NCBI RefSeq assembly: GCF_024055665.1
Contig: NZ_JAMXMC010000001.1
Span: 186,001 to 250,000, forward strand
DNA: 64,000 bases
From: Ideonella oryzae
GTDB taxonomy: Bacteria > Pseudomonadota > Gammaproteobacteria > Burkholderiales > Burkholderiaceae_C
Direction of reading: 5' to 3'
The notes under the pieces were generated by a model. The model saw only the letters and a list, made by a program, of their open reading frames with translations, was not told the DNA's origin and ran no database searches. This document shows positions 17,042-25,439 of the stretch, piece by piece. The position numbers and the translations under genes were made by a program. How positions within the stretch are numbered: the first letter of the stretch is position 1; every line of letters begins with the position of its first letter.

Positions 17042-17940
17042 GGCTTGGCCGCCAGGTCGGTGCGCACCTTGTCCAGGCCTTCGCAGAGCTGCTGCGCACC
17101 ATCGACGATGCGCGGGCCCTGGCGGCTGATCAGGTCGGTGTTGAGCCACACCACATGGTGGCGGGCGATGGGCTCGAACTGCTTGAACGGCGCCCACAGG
17201 GCCAGGCTGTCATCGGGCTGGCCGCCCACGCTGGCGGCCACCAGCACCTGCGGCTGGGCAGCCAGCACCGCCTCGGGGCTGACGGTGGGCACCAGTGCGG
17301 TCTGCTGGGCGAAGACGTTGACGCCGCCGCACAGGCGGATGGCGTCGCTGATCAGGTGCTGCTTGTTCAGCGTGAGCAGCGGCTGCTGCCACACCTGGTA
17401 GAAGACCTTGAGCGGCGTGCGTTGGCTGTAGCGGGCCCGCAGCGACGTCACCCGCTGGGCGTAGGCGTTGGCCGCAGCGTTGGCCACGTCCGCGGTACCG
17501 GCCAGCACGCCCAGGCGGCGGATGCCCTCACCCACGTCCTCCAGCCTGTGCGCCTCGCTGTGGAAGAGCGGGATCTTCAGCGCGCGCAGGCGCTCGATCT
17601 GCCGGGCCGAGCTGCCGTGCATCCACACCACGATCAAATCGGGCTTGAGCGCGACGATCCGTTCCAGGTCCAGCGCGTGGGCGTCGCCCACCTGCGGCAG
17701 GGCCTTGGCCTCGGGCGGGTAATCGGCGTAGCGCACGGTGGCCACGATGCGGGCGCCGGCGCCGGCCGCGTAGAGCAGCTCGGTGGTGTGCGGCGCCAGG
17801 CTGATGATGCGCCGCGCCGGCGCGGGCAGCGTCACGGTGCGGCCGTCATCGTCCTGTGCGCTGACGCTGGCCCTGGCGGGGCCGCTCAACACCATCGTGG
17901 CGGCCAGCAGGCCGGCACAGCACAAACTCAGCGTCTTCAT
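17038..17940 (-). CDS. btuF: Periplasmic cobalamin-binding protein, BtuF-like
   Basis: 300 residues: a cleavable signal peptide ([20 protein letters not shown], cut near ARA), then a helical-backbone metal-receptor fold with typical motifs ([41 protein letters not shown]). BtuF delivers vitamin B12 or cobinamide to the BtuCD importer. No btuC or btuD is present here, so either the permease is elsewhere or the protein serves another transporter. Its place inside the biosynthetic operon puts uptake/salvage and synthesis under the same riboswitch. Confidence 0.87.
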   Translation of the reverse strand: MKTLSLCCAGLLAATMVLSGPARASVSAQDDDGRTVTLPAPARRIISLAPHTTELLYAAGAGARIVATVRYADYPPEAKALPQVGDAHALDLERIVALKPDLIVVWMHGSSARQIERLRALKIPLFHSEAHRLEDVGEGIRRLGVLAGTADVANAAANAYAQRVTSLRARYSQRTPLKVFYQVWQQPLLTLNKQHLISDAIRLCGGVNVFAQQTALVPTVSPEAVLAAQPQVLVAASVGGQPDDSLALWAPFKQFEPIARHHVVWLNTDLISRQGPRIVDGAQQLCEGLDKVRTDLAAKP

Positions 17941-17941
17941 C

Positions 17942-18517
17942 TCACCCCTTGAGCGGCAGCACGCAGCCCGCCATCACGAAACGCACCCGGGCGCACTGTG
18001 CGGCCAGGGCCTGGTGCAGGCGGCCGCTCTCATCGACGAACAGGCGGTTGACCGCGCCCAGCGGCACGATGCCGTGCCCCACCTCGTTGCCGATCAGCAG
18101 CACCGGGGCCTGCAGCCGGGGCAGCACGGCCAGCAGGGCCGCGCGGCCGGCCTGCCAGCGCGGGCCGGGCTGCAGGGCGCGCACGCTGTCCAGGTCCAGC
18201 TCCGGCGGCAGGTCGGCCAGCAGCAGGTTGGTGAGCCACAGGGTCAGACAGTCCACCAGCAGCAGGCGCTGCGGGCCGTCCGCCGCGGCCAGGGCCTCGG
18301 CCAGCGCCAGCGGCGCCTCCACCGTCTGCCAGCCCACCGGGCGCTGGGCCTGGTGGGCGGCAATGCGGGCGCGCATCTCCTCGTCGCGGGCCTCGCCCGT
18401 GGCGATGACCACCACCTCGCGCCCCGGCGCCTCGGCAGCCCAATCCGCCGCCTGGCGTTCGGCCCAGGCGCTCTTGCCAGAACGGGCGCCGCCCAGGATC
18501 AGGGTGTGTTCGGCCAT
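17942..18517 (-). CDS. cobU: Adenosylcobinamide kinase / adenosylcobinamide-phosphate guanylyltransferase
   Basis: 191 residues. Seen: P-loop GGARSGKS near the N-terminus, VVVIATGEARDEEMRARI, the VDCLTLWLTNLL strand and IGNEVGHGIVPLGAVNRLF, all hallmarks of CobU/CobP. It phosphorylates adenosylcobinamide and then transfers GMP, giving AdoCbi-GDP for CobS. I chose the ATG at 18517, directly before AEHTLILGG; an in-frame ATG at 18535 overlaps the cobC stop and would add six residues. Confidence 0.92.
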   Translation of the reverse strand: MAEHTLILGGARSGKSAWAERQAADWAAEAPGREVVVIATGEARDEEMRARIAAHQAQRPVGWQTVEAPLALAEALAAADGPQRLLLVDCLTLWLTNLLLADLPPELDLDSVRALQPGPRWQAGRAALLAVLPRLQAPVLLIGNEVGHGIVPLGAVNRLFVDESGRLHQALAAQCARVRFVMAGCVLPLKG

Positions 18518-18527
18518 GGGTCGATCT

Positions 18528-19145
18528 TCATGCATTGAGGGCGCGCAGCGCCCAGCCGCCACCGGGCTGCGGGTCCAGCCAGGTCAGGCCGCCGAAGTCC
18601 AGGGACACCGGCGCCTGCTGCGGGTCGGCCGAGGCCACCCAGCCCTGGGCCGCGCCCAGCGCCACGCGCAAGGGCCCGGCATGGGCCACCACCAGCACCG
18701 CCTGGCCGGGCTGGCTGGCAGGGGCGTGCAGCGCGGCCAGGGCGGCCTGCACGCGGGCGATCAGGGCGTTCTGCGTCTCGCCGCCGGGCGGGGCGCGGTG
18801 GTGGGTGTCGGCGGCCCAGGGGTCGCTCTCCACACGGGGGATGTCGTCCCAGCGCCGGCCCTCCCAGGCCCCGAAATGCAGCTCCATCCAGCGCGGGTCC
18901 ACGGCCACGGTCTGGCCATGGTCCGCCGCCAGGTGCTGGGCCAGCAGGCGGGCGCGGCTCAGCGGGCTGCACACCACCGCCCCCACCCGGGCGTCCACCC
19001 CGATGCGGGCCAGCAGCGTGCGCAGGCGCTGGCCCACGCCGTCGAAGGGCGGATCGTGCGGCTGCAGCAGCGGCACATCGGCATGGCCGTAGCACGTGCC
19101 GGCCGGCAGGTCCACGCGGGTGTGGCGAACGAGGATCAGGGCCAT
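18528..19145 (-). CDS. cobC: Alpha-ribazole-5'-phosphate phosphatase, CobC-like
   Basis: 205 residues, histidine phosphatase family. Seen: LVRHTRVDLPAGTCYGHAD (catalytic RH plus the CYG typical of CobC), CSPLSRAR, ELHFGAWEG and the second catalytic His in VAHAGPLR. It removes the 5'-phosphate from alpha-ribazole phosphate or adenosylcobalamin phosphate in nucleotide loop assembly. It sits between cobS and cobU, the genes for the same late steps. Confidence 0.9.
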   Translation of the reverse strand: MALILVRHTRVDLPAGTCYGHADVPLLQPHDPPFDGVGQRLRTLLARIGVDARVGAVVCSPLSRARLLAQHLAADHGQTVAVDPRWMELHFGAWEGRRWDDIPRVESDPWAADTHHRAPPGGETQNALIARVQAALAALHAPASQPGQAVLVVAHAGPLRVALGAAQGWVASADPQQAPVSLDFGGLTWLDPQPGGGWALRALNA

Positions 19146-19149
19146 GGGC

Positions 19150-19992
19150 TCAGGGGAAGCGACTCAGCTGCGCCACGGCGGGCGGCACCGACAACAGGGA
19201 CAGCAGCACCACCAGCTCGGTGATCTGCTGGGTGGCGCCCAGGGCATCGCCCACATAGCCGCCCAGGCGCCGGCGCAGGTAGCGGATGGCGAACCAGGCC
19301 ACCAGGGCGGCGGACACCGCGGCCGACAGACCCGGCAGGCCCAGCAGCGCCGCCGGCAGCAGGGCCACGACGGAGGCGAACAGCAACGGCCCGCGGCCGA
19401 TGCCCTGGGCGATGGGCTTGGACTTGGACAGCGCGTCCTCGCGCACATAGTCCAGCCGGGCCATCACCCACAGCACGCCCCAGCGGCTCAGGGTGTGGGC
19501 GGCAATGGTCACGCACAGCAGCGGCGCCAGGCCCCAGGCCCGCTCGGCCAGCAGGCTCAACAGTTGCGCCTTCAGGCCCAGGGTGATGACCACGCCCAGG
19601 GTGGCGTAGCTGCCCACCCGCGAATCCTTCATGATGGCCAGCACCTGATCGCGCTGCCAGCCACCGCCGAAGCCGTCGCAGCTGTCGGCCAGGCCGTCCT
19701 CGTGGAAGGCGCCGGTCAGCAGCACGCCCGCGGCAATGGCCAGCCAGGCCGCCACGCCGGGCGTCCACAGCTGGGTGGCGCCCCACAGCACCGCGCCCAC
19801 CACGGCGCCCACCACCCAGCCCACGCTGGGGAAGTGCCGGGCCGAGGCATTGAGCTGCGCAGCCGACCAACCCACCCAGGCGGGCACCGGCACGCGGGTG
19901 AAAAACTGCAGCGCGGTGAAGAACAGGCGCAACTCGCCTCGCAGCGCGCCTTCCTGGCGCGGGGTCTCGGGCCCCGGTGCGGTGGTGTTCAT
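19150..19992 (-). CDS. cobS: Adenosylcobinamide-GDP ribazoletransferase (cobalamin synthase)
   Basis: 280 residues, polytopic inner-membrane enzyme that joins AdoCbi-GDP with alpha-ribazole. Seen: LQFFTRVPVPAW near the N-terminus, the family signature HEDGLADSCDGFGGG (metal-binding Asp residues) around residues 100-115, and several hydrophobic helices through the C-terminus. It overlaps the upstream cobD-type gene by ATGA. Confidence 0.93.
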   Translation of the reverse strand: MNTTAPGPETPRQEGALRGELRLFFTALQFFTRVPVPAWVGWSAAQLNASARHFPSVGWVVGAVVGAVLWGATQLWTPGVAAWLAIAAGVLLTGAFHEDGLADSCDGFGGGWQRDQVLAIMKDSRVGSYATLGVVITLGLKAQLLSLLAERAWGLAPLLCVTIAAHTLSRWGVLWVMARLDYVREDALSKSKPIAQGIGRGPLLFASVVALLPAALLGLPGLSAAVSAALVAWFAIRYLRRRLGGYVGDALGATQQITELVVLLSLLSVPPAVAQLSRFP

Positions 19993-21071
19993 GCGCCCTC
20001 GCCTTCCTCGCCCTTCCAGCGGCTGTCATGCCAGACCAGGGCCAGCGCGGCCTGGGCGTCGGGCGACTGGGTGGACACGCGCACCCAGCCCGGCAGGCCG
20101 AAAGAGCTGGCGTCGCGCAGCTTGAGGCCGGCGCTGCGCAGCTGACGCAGGCGCAGTTCCAGCAGGCGGGCCGGCAGCGGCGGGCGCGCCAGCCAGAAAG
20201 GGGTGACCGTGGCGCGCTGGGCCCAGCCCAGGTCGCTCAAGAGGTTGCGTTGCATGGTGCGCCATTGTTCCAGGGTGCGGCGGCTGTCGGCCAACCAGGC
20301 CTGCACCGCCTCGCCCCACCAGGCCAGCAGCATCTGCTCGCCTTCGGCCGACAGCACCCAGCTGGGCGCCAGCGCGCGCAGCCGCTGGCCCAGGCCCTCG
20401 GCGGCCTCGGTCGGCGCCAGCACATAGCCGGCGCGGATGCCCGTCAGCCCCAGCGCCTTGTTGGGCGACCACAGCTGCCAGGCGCGCGCGGCCATGCCGG
20501 GCAGGATGGGGTCGCGGCCCTCCAGCCGCAGCGGCTCGTAGGCGCGGTCCAGCACCAGCCAGTGGCCCTTGGCCCAGGCGATCTCGGCCAGCGACTGCCA
20601 GAAGCTGTGCGGCAGGCTGACACCGGTGGGATTGCAGGGTTCGTTGAGCCAGACCAGGGCCGGGTGGTGGGCGCGGTCAAGCGCCTCCAGCAGCGTGGCC
20701 GGGGCCGGCCAGCCATGCACCTTCAGGCCCAGGGCGTAGGCCGCGGCGGCATAGTCGCCATAGCCGGGCGCGGGCACCCAGGCCTCGCCCAGGCCCTGCA
20801 GATGGGCCAGCAGGGTCAGGCGGCGGATGGCCTCGCTGCTGCCGGCGGTGGGCAGCACGCGGTGGGCGGGCACGCCGTGGTGGGCCGCCAGCCGCTCGCA
20901 CAGGCGGCCGTAGTGCGGGTCGGGGTAGCGGCGCCGGTCGGTGGCGGCCAGGGCGTTCACCAAGGGCTCGGGCAGGGGCAGCGGGTTGGCGTTGGTGGAG
21001 AAGTCGTGCAGGATGGCCGGCCCGCCATCGGGGCCACCATGTTCGGGCCAGGGCATGGGGGCGAGGCTCAT
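19989..21071 (-). CDS. cobD: Threonine-phosphate decarboxylase (CobD/CobC-type aminotransferase fold)
   Basis: 360 residues, PLP-dependent class I/II aminotransferase fold. Seen: DFSTNANPLPLP (family N-terminal motif), PTAGSSEAI, NEPCNPTG, LVLDRAYEP and the lysine motif SPNKALGLTGIRAGY. It makes (R)-1-amino-2-propanol phosphate, the linker of the nucleotide loop, from threonine phosphate. The neighbour CbiB uses this product. The open frame extends to 21881 only antisense of cbiB codons; the ATG at 21071 overlaps the cbiB stop. It is called CobC in Pseudomonas nomenclature and CobD in Salmonella. Confidence 0.9.
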   Translation of the reverse strand: MSLAPMPWPEHGGPDGGPAILHDFSTNANPLPLPEPLVNALAATDRRRYPDPHYGRLCERLAAHHGVPAHRVLPTAGSSEAIRRLTLLAHLQGLGEAWVPAPGYGDYAAAAYALGLKVHGWPAPATLLEALDRAHHPALVWLNEPCNPTGVSLPHSFWQSLAEIAWAKGHWLVLDRAYEPLRLEGRDPILPGMAARAWQLWSPNKALGLTGIRAGYVLAPTEAAEGLGQRLRALAPSWVLSAEGEQMLLAWWGEAVQAWLADSRRTLEQWRTMQRNLLSDLGWAQRATVTPFWLARPPLPARLLELRLRQLRSAGLKLRDASSFGLPGWVRVSTQSPDAQAALALVWHDSRWKGEEGEGA

Positions 21072-22027
21072 GCGCGCGCCCCGCCGAGCAACAAGGCCAG
21101 GCCCGCCAAGGCGGCCAGGGCGCCCACCACGCGGCCACACCAGCGCAGCGCCTGCGGCACATCGGCCGCCGCCGGCACGGGGTGGCCCTCGTTCAGCACA
21201 TAGACGCCGGGCTTGCCCAGGCGGCGGCCCAGCAGCAGGGCCAGCGCGCCCATGGGCCAGCCGCTGTTGGGCGAGGCGGTGCGCCGGGCCTGGCCACGCA
21301 GCCGCGCCGCGCCGGGCCAGCGGCCGGCCGCCGCGCACAGGGCCAGCGCCGTCAGGCGGGCGGGCAGCCAGTTCAGCACATCGTCCGCCCGGGCGGCCCA
21401 TTTGCCGCCCCACTCGCGGTGGTCGCGGTAGCCCCACATCGCATCGGCGGTGTTGGCAAAGCGGTAGAGGGCCGCACCCGGCAGGCCGGCCACGGCAAAC
21501 CAGAACAGCGGCGCCACCACCGAATCGCTGAGGTTCTCGGCCAGGGTTTCCAGCGCGCTCTCGCGCACCTCGTCGGCGCTCAGGCGGTTCACCGGCCGGC
21601 TCACCAGCCAGGACAGGCGCTGGCGCCCCTCGGCCAGCGAACGGTCCAGCGCCGCCTGTACCGCGCCCACCTCGTCGCGCAGCATGCGCCAGGCCAGCAG
21701 GGGCTTGAGCAGCACGCCCAGCAGCAGGCCCTGGGCCAGGGCGCGCCAGGGCCCGGTCCCCAGCCAGGCGGACGACAGCAGGCCCGCCTGCAAGAGGCCA
21801 TACACCCCCGCCACTGCCACAGCGCCCAGCCCCCAGGCCAGCGCGCCCGCGACGAAAGCCCGGCGCGGTGCCAGCGGCCACAGCCGGGGACCGACGGCGC
21901 CCAGGGCCCGGCCCATGGCCACCACCGGGTGCCAGCGCGCCGGGGGCTCGCCCAGCACCCGGTCCCAGGCCAGGGCAACCAGCACCGCCACGGCGGCCAC
22001 CGGCCAGGAGAGATCCAGTCCGATCAC
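21068..22027 (-). CDS. cbiB: Adenosylcobinamide-phosphate synthase
   Basis: 319 residues, integral membrane. Seen: a hydrophobic N-terminal helix, then LAWDRVLGEPPARWHPVVAMG (the family signature), and later SRPVNRLSADEVRESALETLAENLSDSVVAPLF. It attaches aminopropanol phosphate to cobyric acid. A GTG at 22027 overlaps the ferredoxin stop (GTGA) and gives the normal length; no ATG fits as well. Confidence 0.92.
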   Translation of the reverse strand: MIGLDLSWPVAAVAVLVALAWDRVLGEPPARWHPVVAMGRALGAVGPRLWPLAPRRAFVAGALAWGLGAVAVAGVYGLLQAGLLSSAWLGTGPWRALAQGLLLGVLLKPLLAWRMLRDEVGAVQAALDRSLAEGRQRLSWLVSRPVNRLSADEVRESALETLAENLSDSVVAPLFWFAVAGLPGAALYRFANTADAMWGYRDHREWGGKWAARADDVLNWLPARLTALALCAAAGRWPGAARLRGQARRTASPNSGWPMGALALLLGRRLGKPGVYVLNEGHPVPAAADVPQALRWCGRVVGALAALAGLALLLGGARA

Positions 22028-22452
22028 GCCGCGCGGTCTCCTTCCAGGCCCAGGGTCTCGTCGTCGGCGCCGGTGGCCGCGCAGCCCGGTCCCTGGTGGA
22101 ACACCCGGTCGGCCACGGGCCGGCCGTGGCGCAGGTGTTCGTCGATGATGCGGTCCATGGTCTCGGGGGTCACGTTGTCGTACCAGGTGCCGTCGGGCTG
22201 CACGCAGAGGATGGGGCCGCCCTTGCACGCGGCAAAGCAGCTCACCCGGCTGCGCTTGACCCGCAGGGCGCCTTCGTTCAGCCCGGCGGCCTTGAGCTTG
22301 TCGCCCAGGCTGTCGAACAAGGCCTGCGATTGTCCCTCCTGCGCGCAACGCGGGCCGGTGCACACCAGCAGATGGCGGGCATAGGCGGCGATGCGCGGGC
22401 GCGGCAGCGGGTCGGCCGGGACGATGGGCACGGGGTTCGGCGCGTCACTCAT
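22024..22452 (-). CDS. Thioredoxin-fold (2Fe-2S) ferredoxin
   Basis: 142 residues. Seen: HLLVCTGPRCAQEG with two cysteines, followed by a third and fourth in VSCFAACKGGPILCV, the pattern of COG3411-type thioredoxin-like [2Fe-2S] ferredoxins. Overlapping starts and stops with cbiH upstream and cbiB downstream place it firmly in the cobalamin operon. In anaerobic-type pathways, ring contraction and cobalt reduction need low-potential electrons, so this protein may supply them. That link is an inference. Confidence 0.85.
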   Translation of the reverse strand: MSDAPNPVPIVPADPLPRPRIAAYARHLLVCTGPRCAQEGQSQALFDSLGDKLKAAGLNEGALRVKRSRVSCFAACKGGPILCVQPDGTWYDNVTPETMDRIIDEHLRHGRPVADRVFHQGPGCAATGADDETLGLEGDRAA

Positions 22453-23450
22453 GCCTCACCCTCCTCGGCCACCGCCGCCGTGGTGGCCTCGGCCGGCACC
22501 AACAGGGCCTGCACGATGTAGTCGGCCGGCAGGCGGTGGCGGCGGGCCAGCTCGTCCGGGGTGGCGCCGGCCTGGTGTTCGGCCTGCAGGGCCTGCAGCC
22601 AGCCCAGCAGGCCGGTGGAGAGGGACCGCCCGGCCTGCTCGCCGGCGCGGGTGGCGCCGCCCTCTTCCAGCGCGTACTTGTGGGCGTAGCCGCGCGGGGT
22701 GACCATGCGGCCCTCGCGCACAAAGGTCTGGCTGTTGCCGATCAGCACGGTGCTGAGCATGCCGATCTCGGCCTCGGCCATCTGGTCCAGCGTGGTGAAG
22801 CTGATCTGCTCGCGGCGGCGGTAGGCGCTCTTGACGATGGCCACCGGCGTGTCCGGCCGGCGGTGGCGCAGCAAGAGCTGCTGGGCCTGGACGATCTGCT
22901 GGGTGCGCCGCCCGCTCTTGGGGTTGTAGAGCGCGACGACGAAGTCGGCCTGGGCCACCGCGTCCAGCCGGCGGGCGATGACCGGCCAGGGGGTGAGCAG
23001 GTCCGACAGCGAGATGGCGCAGAAGTCGTGCGTCAGCGGCGCGCCCACAAGCGCAGCACAGCTGTTGAGCGCCGAGGCGCCGGGCACGATCTCGACCTCG
23101 ATGCCCGAGTCGGGTGTCCAGCCGGCCTCGAACAGCACCTCGTAGGTGGGGCCGGCCATGCCGTAGACGCCGGCATCGCCCGAGGACACCAGGGCCACCT
23201 TCTTGCCGGCGCGGGCGCGGGCCAGGGCCTCGATGGCGCGGTCGAGCTCCTCGGTCATGCTCTTGCGGATGACCTCCTTGCCCTCGATCAGGTCGGCCAC
23301 CAGCTTGATGTAGGTGACGTAGCCGATGATGGTGTCGGCCTCGGCGATGGCCGCGCGGGCGCGGCCGGTCATGTGCTCCACGCTGCCGGGGCCGATGCCC
23401 ACCAGCATGATCTTGCCCGCGGGCGCGGGCGTCTCTGTCACATCGTTCAT
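22449..23450 (-). CDS. cobJ: (Cobalt-)precorrin-3B C17-methyltransferase with C-terminal extension
   Basis: 333 residues. The first 245 or so are a SAM-dependent tetrapyrrole methylase: GIGPGSVEHMTGRARAAI, VSSGDAGVYGMAGP, VEIVPGASALNSCAALVGAPL, LYNPKSGRR. CobJ/CbiH methylates C17 and drives ring contraction. The remaining 85 or so residues are an extension not found in minimal CbiH; part of it (ATPDELARRHRLPADYIVQ) looks like a helix-turn-helix. The start at 23450 overlaps the CobE-like stop (ATGA). Confidence 0.9.
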   Translation of the reverse strand: MNDVTETPAPAGKIMLVGIGPGSVEHMTGRARAAIAEADTIIGYVTYIKLVADLIEGKEVIRKSMTEELDRAIEALARARAGKKVALVSSGDAGVYGMAGPTYEVLFEAGWTPDSGIEVEIVPGASALNSCAALVGAPLTHDFCAISLSDLLTPWPVIARRLDAVAQADFVVALYNPKSGRRTQQIVQAQQLLLRHRRPDTPVAIVKSAYRRREQISFTTLDQMAEAEIGMLSTVLIGNSQTFVREGRMVTPRGYAHKYALEEGGATRAGEQAGRSLSTGLLGWLQALQAEHQAGATPDELARRHRLPADYIVQALLVPAEATTAAVAEEGEA

Positions 23451-23878
23451 GCGTTCTCTCCGGGGTTCATGGGTTCGGCCCGGGCCACCGACACGGTGGC
23501 GTTGCGGCCATCGGCGCCCTTCACGCGCAGCTTCTCCAGCAGCAGGGCCTCGGGGCCGCAGGCGCCGGCCACCAGCAGGGCCGCGGCCTCGCTGACCGAG
23601 GGCGTGCCGGTGTGGCGACGCACGGTCTCGGACGGGTTGGGCACCGGCACCGCCGCCAGCACCTGGGGCGTGAAGAAGCGCAGCGGCCAGCCGCGGTCGC
23701 AGGCCAGGGCCAGCATGCCGATCTCGTCGGCCTTGAGGTCGATGCTGCCCATGCCCACCACCTCCAGGTCGGCCCAGCCGTGGCGCAGGCGCACCTCCAC
23801 CAGGGCGCGGGTCACCGCCTGCTCGAAGGTGTCCAGCGGCGTGCCGCGGTCGCAGCCCAAGCCCAGGGCGACTTTCAC
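23447..23878 (-). CDS. CobE / CbiG C-terminal domain protein
   Basis: 143 residues. Seen: VALGLGCDRGTPLDTFEQAV and MGSIDLKADEIGMLALA, typical of the CbiG C-terminal/CobE family, followed by VSEAAALLVAG and a basic LEKLRVKG. In many bacteria this is the second half of CbiG; here it is a separate gene next to the CbiG N-terminal part. A GTG at 23878 overlaps the cbiG stop (GTGA). Its exact role is unclear even in studied organisms; it may help deliver the cobalamin intermediate. Confidence 0.82.
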   Translation of the reverse strand: MKVALGLGCDRGTPLDTFEQAVTRALVEVRLRHGWADLEVVGMGSIDLKADEIGMLALACDRGWPLRFFTPQVLAAVPVPNPSETVRRHTGTPSVSEAAALLVAGACGPEALLLEKLRVKGADGRNATVSVARAEPMNPGENA

Positions 23879-24636
23879 GACCGATCCTCCAGCGGCGGCC
23901 GATAGACCACCAGGCGCTGGTCCAGCCACTGCCACAGCTCGGGCGGCACCGGCGCGTGGGTGACCCACAGCACGGCGGCGTAGCGGTCCAGGTCCACCGC
24001 CTCGAAACGGTCGAAGCGGTGGATGTGGGCCGGCAGCGGCGTGGGCCGGGTCCACCAGTGCGGGCTGCCGGCCTCCTGCACGAAGGCCACCGGCTCCTCG
24101 TTGACCACCGCCGCCGAGACGCGGGTGATGTTGAGCTTGGGCGCCTCCACCGTCCAGCCCAGCTCCCGGCCCAGGATGTCCACGGCAATGGTCTTGCCCA
24201 CGTCGGAGGCGGTGGTCAGCACCGGCGTGGCGCCCAGCAGCGTGGCCACCGTCTCGGCCATGGCGTTGGCCCCGCCCACATGGCCCGACAGCACCGGAAT
24301 GACGAACTGCGCCGCGTCGTCCACCACCAGCACGCCGGGGTCCTCGTCCTTGCTCTTCAGGTGCGGGGCGATCAGCCGCACCACCGCGCCCAGCGAGACG
24401 AAGAAGACGATCTGGTCGAAGCGCGCGAACAGGCCGGGCACCTCGTCCTTGAAGGCGCCCTCGTAGGCCCGCACCGGGTTGAGCTGGCCGGCGAAGGCGG
24501 CAGCGAACTTGGCCGCCACGCAGACCTCGGCCGCGGGCAGCTGCCGTGCCAGGGCCGCGGCCTGGGCGGCGCCGTGCTTGGTGAGGGCCACCAGCACCAC
24601 GCGGGGCACCGGGGATGAAAGCGACAGGTCGTTCAT
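23875..24636 (-). CDS. cbiG: CbiG-type cobalt-precorrin-5A hydrolase, N-terminal/central part
   Basis: 253 residues. Seen: VVLVALTKHGAAQAAALARQL at the start, FVSLGAVVRLIAPHLKSKDEDPGVLVVDD, and LSGHVGGANAMAETVATLLGATPVLTTASDVG, the strongest CbiG signature. CbiG opens the delta-lactone of cobalt-precorrin-5A with release of acetaldehyde, a step found only in the anaerobic-type route. The C-terminal domain is encoded by the next gene. The frame is open far upstream in the cbiL region, but the ATG at 24636 overlaps the cbiL stop. Confidence 0.9.
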   Translation of the reverse strand: MNDLSLSSPVPRVVLVALTKHGAAQAAALARQLPAAEVCVAAKFAAAFAGQLNPVRAYEGAFKDEVPGLFARFDQIVFFVSLGAVVRLIAPHLKSKDEDPGVLVVDDAAQFVIPVLSGHVGGANAMAETVATLLGATPVLTTASDVGKTIAVDILGRELGWTVEAPKLNITRVSAAVVNEEPVAFVQEAGSPHWWTRPTPLPAHIHRFDRFEAVDLDRYAAVLWVTHAPVPPELWQWLDQRLVVYRPPLEDRS

Positions 24637-25439
24637 GGGGTGACGGGGGCGTTCGGGGTGGGCGGCGTCTTCTTCAGGCAGCCGCGGATGCGCTCGCCGC
24701 GCAGGCGCTGCCCATGGCGCACCAGCAGCAGCGACAGGTAGCTGACCGGCTGACCGCGCAGGGCCAGCATCTCGGCGCCGCGGTAGACCCGTTCGTCGGG
24801 CGCGCCGCAGCGCTCGATGAAGTCGGCGCCGTCCAGCAGGCCGCGCTCGCCCAGCCAGTCGAACAGGGGCTCGATCAGCGGCTTGACCTTCATGAGCACC
24901 AGGGTGTCGAACTCGGGCAGCAGCCGGTCCAGCGCGGCCACGCCATAGGCCGCAGGCACGATGGCCACCGTGTCGTCCTGCTCGGACAGCGGCCGGCCCA
25001 GGCGCGCACAGGCCGCCGTGAAGGCGTTGACGCCAGCCAGCGTGCGCACCGGCAGGCCCTGCGCCAGGGCCTGCAGCGTGCGGGCCAGGTGGCCAAAGGT
25101 GGCGTAGGTGCTGGCGTCGCCCTCCACCAGGAAGAGCACGTCGCGCCCGGCCTGCAGCCAGGGCAGCACGGTCTCGGCCGCGCGCTGCCAGTGGCGCAGC
25201 AGCTTCTCGGCGTCGTGCGTCATCGGGAACAGCAGGGCCTGGTGCTCGACCGGCGGCACCAGGCCCGCGCGCTGGGCGATGTCGAAGGCGTAGCTGGGCG
25301 TCTTGGTGCTGCGGGCCGGGTAGACCCACACCGCATCACGCCGCTGCAGCTGGGCCCAGGCGGCGCGGGTGATGAGTTCCGGGTCACCCGGACCCAGGCT
25401 GACACCGATCAGGGTGCCGGGAGTCACGGGGACCGTCAT
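24633..25439 (-). CDS. cobI: (Cobalt-)precorrin-2 C20-methyltransferase
   Basis: 268 residues, SAM-dependent tetrapyrrole methylase. Seen: GVSLGPGDPELITRAA, FLVEGDASTYATFGHLART, VRTLAGVNAFTAACARLGRPL, and VLMKVKPL. It introduces the C20 methyl group (CobI in the aerobic scheme, CbiL in the anaerobic one; this operon suggests the CbiL role). The start at 25439 overlaps the cbiET stop (ATGA). Confidence 0.91.
   Translation of the reverse strand: MTVPVTPGTLIGVSLGPGDPELITRAAWAQLQRRDAVWVYPARSTKTPSYAFDIAQRAGLVPPVEHQALLFPMTHDAEKLLRHWQRAAETVLPWLQAGRDVLFLVEGDASTYATFGHLARTLQALAQGLPVRTLAGVNAFTAACARLGRPLSEQDDTVAIVPAAYGVAALDRLLPEFDTLVLMKVKPLIEPLFDWLGERGLLDGADFIERCGAPDERVYRGAEMLALRGQPVSYLSLLLVRHGQRLRGERIRGCLKKTPPTPNAPVTP

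Noticed and set aside
23447-24636. Frameshifted cbiG pseudogene
   Set aside because: The two parts overlap by a start/stop GTGA, each is intact, and separate CobE-like proteins are known.
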